In this document: positions 9,053 through 18,734 of the stretch, in pieces
Layout of the letters: every line of letters starts with the position of its first letter
Position numbering within the stretch: the first letter of the stretch is position 1
NCBI GenBank assembly: GCA_003990745.1
Contig: RBNI01000239.1
Location: forward strand, 1 to 36,215
Length of the DNA: 36,215 nt
Direction: 5' to 3'
DNA from: Jimgerdemannia flammicorona
Taxonomy: Eukaryota; Mucoromycota; Endogonomycetes; Endogonales; Endogonaceae
Translations under genes and position numbers: made by a program
Notes under the pieces: generated by a model
Databases searched by the model: none
What the model was told of the DNA's origin: nothing
The model's input: the letters and a program-made list of their open reading frames with translations, nothing else

Positions 9053-9534
9053 ATATAATAAAACTATATACTGATAGAATTAATATATTATAGATAATTA
9101 AGATAACTATTAGCTCTAAGTACTAGATATTTGTGAGAAAAGTACTAAGTTTCAATTATCTATTATAGTAGAGTAGTCCAGAATATTACTTTTGGATTCT
9201 TATACTGGAAAAAGTACTGTACTTGTATCCTAAGTTGATTAGGCTCCAAATTATTAATAAGCTGGGTCTGAGGATTGTGATAAGAATACTACTTTATTTT
9301 TATATTTAGAAAAAGCAATGCTGAGATTACAAAATTCTCAATATAGAGAATATTTATATAGATTTGAAGTTATAACTAAATATAGTATACTGGATATATC
9401 TATATATAGTATACTATATGTTATATATATCTATAACTACTAGTTAAAAATTCTATAGAAATTTCCATAGAAATTTCTATTAGAATTTCCATCAGAAATT
9501 CTAGTAGCTTATAGATATATAATGATTCATTACA
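9053..9534 (-). repeat. ~480-bp LTR, left copy of the palindrome
   Basis: On the minus strand it begins TGTAATGAATC at 9534, preceded by the polypurine tract AAAGAAGAGAAGGA (9535-9548), and ends near 9053. It is the 3' LTR of a minus-oriented copy and matches 12203-12681 in reverse over its whole length. Confidence 0.7.
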
Positions 9535-10667
9535 TCCTTCTCTTCTTTGCTAAATCTACTTATTGAATTCAGTACTAAACTCTAGATACTCATCAAACTG
9601 AAGAGCAGTATACTAGACTACTTAAAAGATAATATTGCTCTATTGTTCATTATCTAAATTAGTAATATTCTTAGAGAATACCCTATAAAAGTAGTCAAAG
9701 ATTTGAGATTAGATGCAGAAAAAGACATAAAGTCTTTAGCAATAATATAGATATAGTTGTCAATAAAAAGGCAGGCTTATTGCTTAGTACTACTGAGGGT
9801 AGCTTATTGATAAATAAGATATCTAATCTCATAGTACTTCTTTAATTCTTATTGATAACAGAAGTTGAATTCTTCTAAGATATTATTAGACTTCATTTGG
9901 GTCTGAATCTATTGAGATTTATATATTAACAGAGAGCAGTTTAGTAGAGTTTTATTAGTATTTAATAGCTATAAGGACAGTAGCAATAATCTTGTTCTTA
10001 GTTTATTCCTGGTGTCTTTACTAGATACTTATATTGTAGTAGATTATCTATATAAATTTATTAGATTATTTATACTTCTCTTCATCAGAAGTATTCAGAG
10101 ATATAACTGTCTTTTGGAAATTCTATCAGAATTTTCATTATACTAGATATCTGTATCAGATTACTACTTTTTCTATATTTGGCAAAAGGTTATATTTATT
10201 TTTCCAGATAGTATCAAACTCAAGATATTTTTTCTATTTCATGAGATAGTACTGGATGAGCTTGAAAACTTATCTAAATTAGTAGTTCTTGTAATATAAA
10301 ATATAATTGACTTCATATACTAGTTTCTGATTATATCTTATAAAATAGAAAAAATATCTCAAGTATAATATTATCTGGGAAAGAGAAGACAATTTTTTAC
10401 CAAATATAGAAGTAGTAATCTGATACAGACATCTAATATAATAGAAATTCTGATAGAATTTCTGAAATAATCCCATATAGATAATCTACTCTCAATATGA
10501 GTATCCAGTAATAATATTGAGAAAAAACTAAAAATAAGATCATTACTACTGTCTTGAATACTAATAGAATTCTACTGAACTACCTTCTGTTAACATATAA
10601 ATCTCTAGAGACCCAGATCTAAATGAGACCAACAATGTCTTAGAAGGATCTAATATTTTCAGACTTT

Positions 10668-11864
10668 TTTTTTTTTTATTTTTTTTTAATGGACTCAATG
10701 TCCTGTGGATTTTTATTAGAAAAGAACCTAGAATATATAGGCCAAAACCCTCCCCCACTACCCTTCAAGCACTGCCCCCTCATTAACCTAGGCTAGTTAT
10801 TATCCAGTAGCTCAACTATGTTAGACACAGCAGGGCCTATATTGGCCCATACCTCATTCTACACACCATGCTCTCCCTACCACCAGGGGGAACTCAGTCA
10901 TATACCAATGATCAAAAGCATATACCCAAGACCCCAATGTATATACAAGGCCATACTTGAGCCAAATAGAATAGCCTCTGCTATCCCAAAGAGAATGACA
11001 GATAAAGAAAAATCTTCATCAAAGTACATCACAATAGGTAGGGCCTGGTTCTCTAAGTTAAGATAAGTAAAGGACTTATATACATATATATGAGGTAGAA
11101 GAAAACTCCAAATACCCCACTACTCAAGTCTGTGAGCCTCGATCGCATTACCATATCAGCTCTCAGTTCCAGTTAAGTATAGCCAAGATACCTGAAATAG
11201 ATAGCCTCAGACCCCCTGACCTCCCCCCAATGACTGGGGCCCAACCTGCTGAATTACCAAAAGAAGCTGAGAGTGATATGTAACTACTATCTAACTACTC
11301 TATATCAATCAAAAGACCTCACCAAAGTAGTACCTACTCTAGCCCTGATGATCACCCCCAGTCTGGTACCCTACTGATATACCATTATTGCCCTTCTACT
11401 TATCTGTGACAGCCATCTCCTCTCTCATCCTAACAATACTTGAAAAGCAGTCACCTACACTAGAACTGTACTTGCCAGGAAGCTCACCAAAGCCAGAGAG
11501 CCCCACTACAAGCACCAAGGACCTGTAGATAACCTATAATGAGTACTTAATGCCCAAGGTTGACCAACTCCCTATACAGTCTATGATACACCAAGACAGT
11601 ACCTTATTGGTGACAGTAAAAGAAAGAAGATGCTGTATCAAAATAGATATACTCCAGATATAGCCAAAGATACTAGAAACTATAAAAAAGTAGAGAAGAC
11701 ACCAATCTGATACTGATAAAGGGGCAACTCATCACCATTGCCTCCCTCCCACTGCCCTGCAATAGGTACAGCAAACCAACCCAAGGGGGTAATAATTGTG
11801 AAAAGTAGACCCAGAAGGTTGCCTACCAAATCATTATAACCAGTAAGATAGCAGAGAAAGGGCC
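10668..11864 (-). mobile_element. Poly-A-tailed insertion E1 (non-LTR type, unclassified)
   Basis: The 3' end is marked by a T-rich tract on the plus strand (about 10665-10687), that is, a poly-A tail on the minus strand. It is flanked by 'tcagacttt' at 10659-10667 and 11865-11873. The opposite arm of the palindrome, read in reverse, lacks these ~1.2 kb and supplies the empty site (cttagaaga...aagaatt around 9835-9880). The 5' end (11823-11862) matches E2's 5' end (14315-14355) at 37 of 41 bases by my count, all differences being transitions. The body is unlike E2's. It contains no convincing ORF; an 82-codon frame at 10818-11066 looks accidental. The insertion post-dates the palindrome. Confidence 0.7.
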
Positions 11865-12202
11865 TCAGACTTTCTGCTATTATTAAGAATTAAAAAGGTA
11901 CTATGAGATAGAATATCTCATCCATCAACAAGCTACTCTCAGTGCTATCAAATAATAAGTCTGTCTTTTTATTGACAACTATACCTATATTGCTACCAAA
12001 AGACTCTATCTTCTTTTTTATATCTAACCCTAAGTTCTTAATCACTTATATAGAGTATTCTCTGAGAATATTATCAATTTAAGTAATAAATAATAAAGCA
12101 ATATTATTTTTTAAGTAGTCTAGTATACTGTCCTTTAGTTTGATGAGTATCTAAAGTTTAGTACTGAGTCTAATAAGTAGACTCAGATAAAGAAGAGAAG
12201 GA

Positions 12203-12681
12203 TATAATAAATCATTATATATCTATAAGCTACTAAAAATTCTGATAAAAATTCCTCTAGAAATTTCTATAGAAATTTCTATAGAATTTTTGACTAGCTA
12301 TTATAGTTACCCAAAATAGTATAAATATATATAAATATACTCAGTGTATAATATTTAGTCATAGTCTCAAATATGTATAAATACTCTCTATACTGAGTAT
12401 ATTATAACCTCATCTCTACTTTCTTTAAATATAAGAATAAAGCAGTATTCTTATTATAGAACCCTTAGATCTGACTTGTTAATAATTCCGAATCTGATCA
12501 ACTTAGAATATAAGTACAGCACTTCTATCAGTATATAAATCTGAAAGTGATACCTGAACTCTACTATAATAGATAATTAGAACTTAGCACTTTCTTATAA
12601 AAATACAGAACTTAAAGCTAATAGTTAGTTTGATTATTTATAATATATTAATTCTATCAATATATAGTTTTATTATAAACA
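12203..12681 (+). repeat. ~480-bp LTR, right copy of the palindrome
   Basis: It is preceded by AAAGAAGAGAAGGA (12189-12202). It starts TATAATAAATC, a RIP-like version of TGTAATGAATC, and ends ...ttattataaaca at 12681. It is the 3' LTR of a plus-oriented copy. Neither flank shows a matching 5-bp duplication with the left LTR. Confidence 0.7.
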
Positions 12682-12757
12682 GTAGTACTGAATGGATTTG
12701 AATCTACAGAAGAGAGAAAATTTCTCAGGTAGTCTTTATAAAGGTTGAAATATCTCA

Positions 12758-12769
12758 ACTTTAGAAAGT

Positions 12770-12773
<4 letters not shown>
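12758..12773. repeat. Target-site duplication of E2, left copy
   Basis: ACTTTAGAAAGTCTCT, identical to 14361-14376. The last T merges with the poly-T tract. Confidence 0.9.
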
Positions 12774-12837
<64 letters not shown>

Positions 12838-14360
12838 GCTGTAGTCTCATTTATTAACTATCTATTATATGCCACATGTCCTCATACAACATCAGTAGCC
12901 CCATTTCACCCCAATCTCAATCTATCTTTATACTCACCCAGTCTTGTACCTTTAGGGTGTGAGTTGCAACCTCACTGCCCAAGTAACTAGATCCTCCTAC
13001 CCAGTCTGCCTCATCTAGTGAGTATGGGTTGTGAGCCCCAACCACCTCAAGTACTTGGTATGTGCATCTGACCTATCCCTATTAGTACCTCTTATCTTGC
13101 CCATTTAGCCTATCTTATACATCTTGCCCATCTTGCCCATCTTGCCCATCTTGTTTATCTTACCTGTCTTACCCACCTGTGTTGCCTGTGTTGCCTATGT
13201 TGCCCATATTACCCATATTGCCTATTTTGCCCATTTTGCCTATCTTGCCTATGTTGCCTGTCTTGCCATCTATCTGTCTTACCCATGTCACCCATCTTGC
13301 TATCTTGCCCATCTTGCCCATCTTACCTGTCTTGCTCACTCATATTGTCCATATTGCCCATATTGTCTATATTGCCTGTATTGTCCATATTGCCCATGTT
13401 GCCCATGTTACCTGCCTGTGTTACCTATGTTACCTGTATTGCCCATGTTGTCCATATTGCCCATATTGCCTGCCTGTGTTGTCCATGTTGCTCATATTAC
13501 CCATTTTGCACGTTTTGCCCATTTTGCCCATCTTGCTCATATCACCTGTCTTGCCATCTGCCCATGTTGCCCATGTTGCCCATGTTGCTATCTTGTCATC
13601 TTACCTGTCTTGCCCATCTTACCTATCTTACCCATCTTGCCCATCTTGCCCATCTTGCCCATCTTGCCCATCTTACCCATCTTGCACATATCACTCATCT
13701 TGTCATCTTGCCATCTTATCTGTCTTGCCTGTCTTGCCTGTCTTGCCCATCTTGTCTATCTTGCCTGCCTGTATTACCTGTGTTACCCATATTGCCCATA
13801 TTGCCTGTATTGCTCATATTGCCTATATTACCTATATTACACATATTGTCTGTGTTACCCATATTGCCCATATTACCTATATTACCCATGTTGCCTGTGT
13901 TGCCCATGTTGCCTGTTTTGCTCATTTTGCTCATGTTGCCTGTCTTGCTATCTGCCTGTCTTGCCCATGTCACCTGTCTTGCCATCTTGCTATCTTGCCC
14001 ATCTTGCCCATCTTGCCTGTCTTGCCTATCTTGCTCATCTTGCCTGTCTTACCCATCTTGCCCATCTTGCCCATCTTACCTATCTTACCCATCTTGCCTG
14101 TCTTGCCTGTCTTGCTCATCTTGCCCATCTTGCCTGTTTTGCCCATCTTATCTATCTTGCCTATCTTGCCCATTTTGCCTGTCTTGCCCATCTTACCTGT
14201 CTTGCCCATCTTGCCCATCTTGTCCATCTTGTTCATCTTGCCCATCTTGCCCATCTTGCCCACCTGTGTTGCTCATATTGCCTGTGTTGCCTATGTTGTC
14301 TGTGTTGTCCATAACCTACTAAATCATTGTGACCAGTAAGGTAGCAGAGAAAGGGGTGTG
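12774..14360 (-). mobile_element. Poly-A-tailed insertion E2 with internal minisatellite
   Basis: It is bounded by a perfect 16-bp direct repeat and has a 63-base T run on the plus strand (12773-12835), a long poly-A tail on the minus strand. Minus-strand order is a ~45-base 5' block shared with E1, a ~1.2 kb 9-bp-unit minisatellite, ~250 bases of unique 3' sequence, then poly-A. The 3' sequence just inside the tail (12838-12930) shares blocks with the 3' end of the worn LINE copy at 22461-22545 (tttattaacta, and cagtagccccat followed by a C-rich stretch). It encodes no RT. The target duplication has the same length as the LINE's, so mobilisation by LINE machinery is the simplest reading. Confidence 0.85.
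13090..14312. repeat. 9-bp-unit minisatellite (CTTGCCCAT and variants)
   Basis: About 1.2 kb of near-continuous nonamers of the form (C/T)TTGCC(C/T)(A/G)T, with local clusters such as CTTGCCCAT, CTTGCCTGT, ATTGCCCAT and GTTGCCCAT. Variation is mainly C/T and A/G. A 9-base period with no stop codons leaves three plus-strand frames (345-396 codons, Ile-Leu-Pro or His-Ile-Ala-like repeats) and minus-strand Lys-Met-Gly repeats open; I take these to be artefacts. Confidence 0.95.
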
Positions 14361-14376
14361 ACTTTAGAAAGTCTCT
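14361..14376. repeat. Target-site duplication of E2, right copy
   Basis: Identical to 12758-12773. After it the interrupted older sequence resumes. Confidence 0.9.
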
Positions 14377-14856
14377 GAACTAACTCAAGACATAAGATAG
14401 ACCAAAAGATTTGAAAGCTCAGATAAGAAAGAAGTATACCTCCTTCAAGTTAATTACTTCAAGAAGAATATACTCTAACAAGTATAGTGCCAATCAGTCA
14501 AACTTCTCAAGAACCTTATCTTAGAACTAGGAGAGTATACCATTTTCGAAATCTTTGCACCACCAGACTTCAGAAACTTATTCTTCAAACTAAATAAAGA
14601 TCTCAAAAAATCTTGATATATATAGAAGAACATATATTCTCAGATAAGATAAATTCCATATATTCTTAAGTAACTAATCAAAGCTAAGACAATCTCATTC
14701 TGTCAAAAGAAACCATTATAGACTATCTGGTACTCTATATTGGATATATAGAGAAGTTTATGAACTAAATCTATTAGAAAACAGCAAAAGATCTCAGAAG
14801 AAAAGAAAGACCTTTCTGCAATCTAAGAGAAAGTAAAGTCTTCTACTAATATTAGA
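14377..14856 (+). mobile_element. Upstream part of worn gypsy element B
   Basis: AT-rich sequence that joins 20758 once the LINE and one duplication copy are removed, where RT begins within ~250 bases. By position it should be the protease-to-RT region of element B. No motif is clear enough to name. Scattered plus-strand open stretches have TAG/TGA/TAA codons of the RIP type. Confidence 0.45.
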
Positions 14857-14872
14857 GGAGAATTGATATCTC
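14857..14872. repeat. Target-site duplication of the full-length LINE, left copy
   Basis: GGAGAATTGATATCTC, identical to 20742-20757. It abuts the LINE poly-A tail (T9 at 14873-14881 on the plus strand). Confidence 0.95.
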
Positions 14873-14943
14873 TTTTTTTTTATAGTTACTTGGACTCCGC
14901 CTTTATTACCAGTCTATGAATAAGTATACAGCACCACCACCCA

Positions 14944-17900
14944 CTACCCAATCCCCATAGGGGGGCTCCTCTCCACCTCCTCCTGAATGAAGATTACCCT
15001 ATCACCCACTATACCAACTCTCCCCCCACTCTGGCCACAAATTATCTCCACTAAGCGGCATCTCCGACCACCCTGCAACCCCCAACCAAGCCACCAACCT
15101 GTTAAGGTGTCTTCCATCAGCCAATGCCACCTCACCAACCGGTCCCCCAAGCCCTGCCTGCTTCCACCCTCAAAGACAAATAGCCAATGACTAGCCAGTC
15201 CTACCCAAATAGCCAATGCCCAGCCCAAAGTAATCCACTCCTTCCCTATCCCCCCTACCAATCGTTCCCTCAAGTCCTCCCACCTCCCTCATACCTCATC
15301 TCCCCTATGCTGTACCCCCAAGCATTTCCCAATTGTGCACCAAAATTCCCCCAACACCTTACACTCTCCTAGCCAATGTTCAGGCATCTGCACCCAACCC
15401 CCCTCCTGCCCTACATTATGGCACTCTTCACAGTCAAAGCACCCCCCTACAATGAGGTGCCCTGAGCAAAAGTTGAGCATCACATTCCTCTACAGCATGC
15501 GCCACCAGACCACCCAGTACTTTGGCGGCATCCACTTTCTCACTGCAGCACTCCAAGTCCAGACACCATGCCAGTTCCACTCTTCGCCGATTCCAACTCC
15601 TTGCCAACTGCTAGGCCACAGATCCTGGCCTGGTCCCCTTTGGCATTCCATTCCATCACTAATGTCGAACTCAATTAAAGGGACACCACCCAGCAATACA
15701 CGATCCCATCTCCACATCGCCGGGCCCCAATCCTCCTCTCCTTCATTCTCCTGCCAACGAATTCCAATGCGGTGTGCCCCCTCTGCTATCTCCCACCAAA
15801 ATCCCCTATATCGCAGTCGCTTAGTATCCTGAAGTCCAACTAATGCGAGGAGATCCCCAGTTGTGCCCTGTGGTGATGTCCGCCTCTCCCAGATTTTCTG
15901 TAGCAGAGGAACCCAACCACCTCCTCCCAATTCTACTGCTCTCTTTAGCCACTATGCCCGCAAGCAGCATAGTCGTTTTGGGAAGTCAACCAGTCCCAGA
16001 CCACCTCTCGCCACTGGTAGGGACAAGGTCTCCCAATCAATCTGACTCCGCCTTCCAGCCCAGATCCATCCCTTTGCCAACTTCACTAATCTCTTCACCA
16101 CCCAAGCTGGGAAATCCAGATGATAAGCCAGGTACCACAGCTTCGGCAGCCAGTAGACATTCAAAATTGAGACCCATCCTGCCAGAGAAAAATGTCTACC
16201 CCCCCAGCTCTGCAGGGCCTCCTCCCAGATCCCAATCCTCTGCTCCCACCATAGCCTGGGCAGTACTGACCCATAGACAGACAGATAGATGCCCAAGTAC
16301 TGCACTGCCTCACCAGTGGGGACGATTGTTCCTATAACCTCCCCTCCCACCAAACCATTGCCAAGCACCATCGTTTCACACTTATGCCAATTCAACTTCG
16401 CTCCTGAGTGCTCCTCATACCACTCCACAGTCTTCTTGAGTTCTTCAACGTCAGCAATCGAACCCAAACCAACCACCATGTCATCTGCAAAGGCCCCAAC
16501 TTTCCATCCTATGCCAAAAACAGAGAGTCCTTCTATCTTCCACCGAATTCTATCCATAAGGGGTTCCAGAGAAAGAGCGTACAAAATGGGGGACAGTGGG
16601 TCCCCCTGGAGCACCCCCCTGCCCAAGGGGAATACTACCCCTCGATGACCATTGCACATAAGCGCAGCCCTACTCCCTTCCAGTAGGTTGACCATCGCTG
16701 ACCGGAATTGGGGCGGAACCCCCATCCTATTCAAAACTTTCGCTAGCCAGACTCTGCACACCCGGTCATAAGCCTTCTCCTGGTCCAAGAAGACTAGTCA
16801 CCCATCCAGTCCACAGGCTCTTGCCCCTTCAATAACTCCATGTACCCAGGCAGTGCCATCTCTGATGAGCCGACCGCCCACAAATTCCCTCTGCTCCATA
16901 CCCATAACTTGCTGGGCCACCTTCTGTAATCTTGCCACCACCACCTTGGTCACCAACTTCCTGTCCATATCAAGCAACATTATTGGCCGCCAGTTCTTCC
17001 AATCCTCCCGCCTTCCTTTGTTTTTATATAGTAGCGTCACCAGCCCAAGATCTTGCTCCCCCACCCACCTCCCAGTCTGTAGAATGGAGTCGCACAATGC
17101 TGTCATCTCTCCCACCACCCCTGGGACTCCAACCATTCGCTTCCAAAAGTCCCAGGGCAGACCATCCTCTCCAGGTGCCATACCTGGCATTGTCGTGGTG
17201 AGAACCTGGTGGATCTCATCTCCCTGTACCAGTATCACCAGGTCATCTAGCCCCTCAACTTGTGGTGGGTGCCAATCCTCCAATGCTCGGTCAATAGTCA
17301 CAGCATCTGCCCCACCCTCCTCCTCACTTCACAATCCACTCCATCTCTCCTTCAGTGATCCAAGAATGTCCTGTACTCCATGCACCAGTACACCCTCGGA
17401 ATCCAGCACCTCTTCCCACCATTGCTGTACCTGTCTTGCCCTAAGAGCCCTTGTAAGAAACTGGGAAGGTCTCTCCCCTTCCTCCAAATCCTGCCAGCAG
17501 AGACATGCTGCCAAACCCTGTACCCTCGCTTCCTCCTCTTCCTGCAGCATCTGTTGTAGCTCCCTGACCTCCATTTTCGCCCTCATTAACCTCCAATCAT
17601 CTTCTCCCTCCAGCATTTTTAACCTCGCCCACTCCTCCAGTAGCTTAGTTAACCTAGTAGAAGCCCAATGCACTCTACATCTCCTCTGCTTCCCAGCCTC
17701 CTTGCCAGCCTCACTCCAATAAATCTTGGCCATCTCCTTCAACCTCATCCACCGAACTCCCATGGGGACACCCTCCTGCTGCCAATTCTCCACCCTCCGC
17801 TGAATGTCTATAGCCCACCCATCTCACCGGGTCTTGTCATCTAACAAAGAGGAATTGAGGCACCAATGTCCAGGCCCATCCCCACTTCCCCCAAAGCGCC

Positions 17901-18600
17901 CCTGTCCCAAAAGCCCCCAGTGGTCTGACTATGGACACCATTCTACCTCCAATGACTTCCAAACATCTAGGCCCCAGCAGCTGGCTGTCAGTATCCAGTC
18001 GATTCTTATCCCCAGACCCCCTGCCCAATATGTATAAACCCTCCTATTCCCCCAGCACTCCCTCCCAGTGTCTACCAGTGCACTTAGTCTCTCGACCTCC
18101 TCCCAAGCTACTAGTCCTCCACTCCTGCTCTCAGCACCTCATCCTCCATCTGTTCTATCCAATAGTGTGTCCCGAATCATATTGAAGTCACCCCCAAGTA
18201 TATCCACCCCAGTCTCTACCAAGCTCCCACTCTCCAGTAAACCTGTCATCCAATCTACCCACTCACCCCATACCGCAGGACAGTAGCAGGAGCCAACAGT
18301 AACTGGCTCCCAACCTGCACGAATCCACTCTCCCCAGACTAGTCTCTCCCCCCAGCATCTCGTATCCTGTATCTCCTCTCTACCTTTCTGAACCAAAATT
18401 CCAACCTTGCCCTTCCAAATCGCAGCACCTCCCCATTCCTTTGTCCACTCCTTCTTATTTAAATCATCCTCACACCTAACATCCTGCAGTAGGAAGAGAT
18501 CAGCCTCCAATCCCTTCATCCAGGAAAAAATGTTTCTACGTCAAGTAGCCCCCCGTAGCCCATTCACATTTAAAGAAAAAATGTTAGTTGTACTGTTCAT
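14944..18600 (-). pseudogene. LINE ORF2: AP-endonuclease, reverse transcriptase, zinc finger
   Basis: A single frame of about 1,218 codons starts at the ATG at 18600 and ends at 14944. Endonuclease motifs: SLNVNGLRG, LFLLQDVRC (Asp where Glu is usual), LGGDFNMIRD, VYTYWAGG, IRIDWIL, SDHWGLL. RT motifs: MAPGEDGLPWDFWK, LVTLLYKNKG, NWRPIMLLDMDRKLVTKV, FLDQEKAYDRV, GVLQGDPLSPILYALSLEPL, GAFADDMVVGLGS, KLNWHKCETMVLG. The C-terminus has CFDCEECHNVG...HWLGEC, the usual CCHC finger. The protein nicks target DNA and primes reverse transcription there. Nine in-frame stops by my reading (near 18552, 18137, 17944, 17828, 17327, 16796, 15950, 15488 and 15287; six TGA, three TAG), several where Trp is expected, kill it. 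No frameshifts. It begins 134 bases after ORF1. Confidence 0.92.
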
Positions 18601-18734
18601 AATGATATACGTTATTTTGTCAATCGATCTCTACTGCTCTATGCTCATCTCCTCCTGCACTGTGTCCAGATTGTGTTCTGCAGCCACCTCCTCCTCTTCC
18701 CTCCTCTGAGCCTCCAATCCAGCCAGCAGTTCAT

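Larger units (their letters stand above)
9053..12681. mobile_element. Head-to-head inverted repeat of two LTR-element 3' parts
   Basis: The left arm (about 9053-10255) and right arm (about 10332-12681) are inverted copies of each other, with a ~75-base centre. Each arm, from the outside inwards, holds a ~480-bp LTR, a polypurine tract and ~0.7 kb of internal sequence. The right arm is longer because element E1 is inserted in it, and the left arm has a ~55-base extra segment near 10054-10115. Arms differ mostly by transitions. RNA from one strand could fold into a long hairpin. The internal sequence has RNase H-like hints (CLFIDNYTYIATKRLY) but I cannot classify it. Confidence 0.8.

Noticed and set aside
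9045..9534. Treating the 9.0-9.5 kb LTR as belonging to the neighbouring copia RNase H remnant
   Set aside because: The LTR lies downstream of its own polypurine tract at 9535-9548, while the copia remnant is on the far side of the LTR, so they are separate elements.
10279..10476. 65-codon minus-strand frame in the palindrome
   Set aside because: It lies across the palindrome's right arm and centre; the left arm has no equivalent open frame.
10818..11066. 82-codon plus-strand frame inside E1
   Set aside because: No motif, composition like its surroundings, and inside a mobile insertion with transition damage.
12773..12835. 63-base T run read as a terminator
   Set aside because: It abuts a target-site duplication and is the poly-A tail of E2 on the other strand.
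13090..14312. CRISPR-like array
   Set aside because: Units are contiguous 9-mers without spacers, and the context is a fungal retroelement.
13124..14339. Three overlapping 345-396-codon plus-strand frames and Lys-Met-Gly frames on the minus strand
   Set aside because: They are all open at once because a 9-bp repeat without stops is open in several frames. No protein family, no start context, and the repeat is part of insertion E2.
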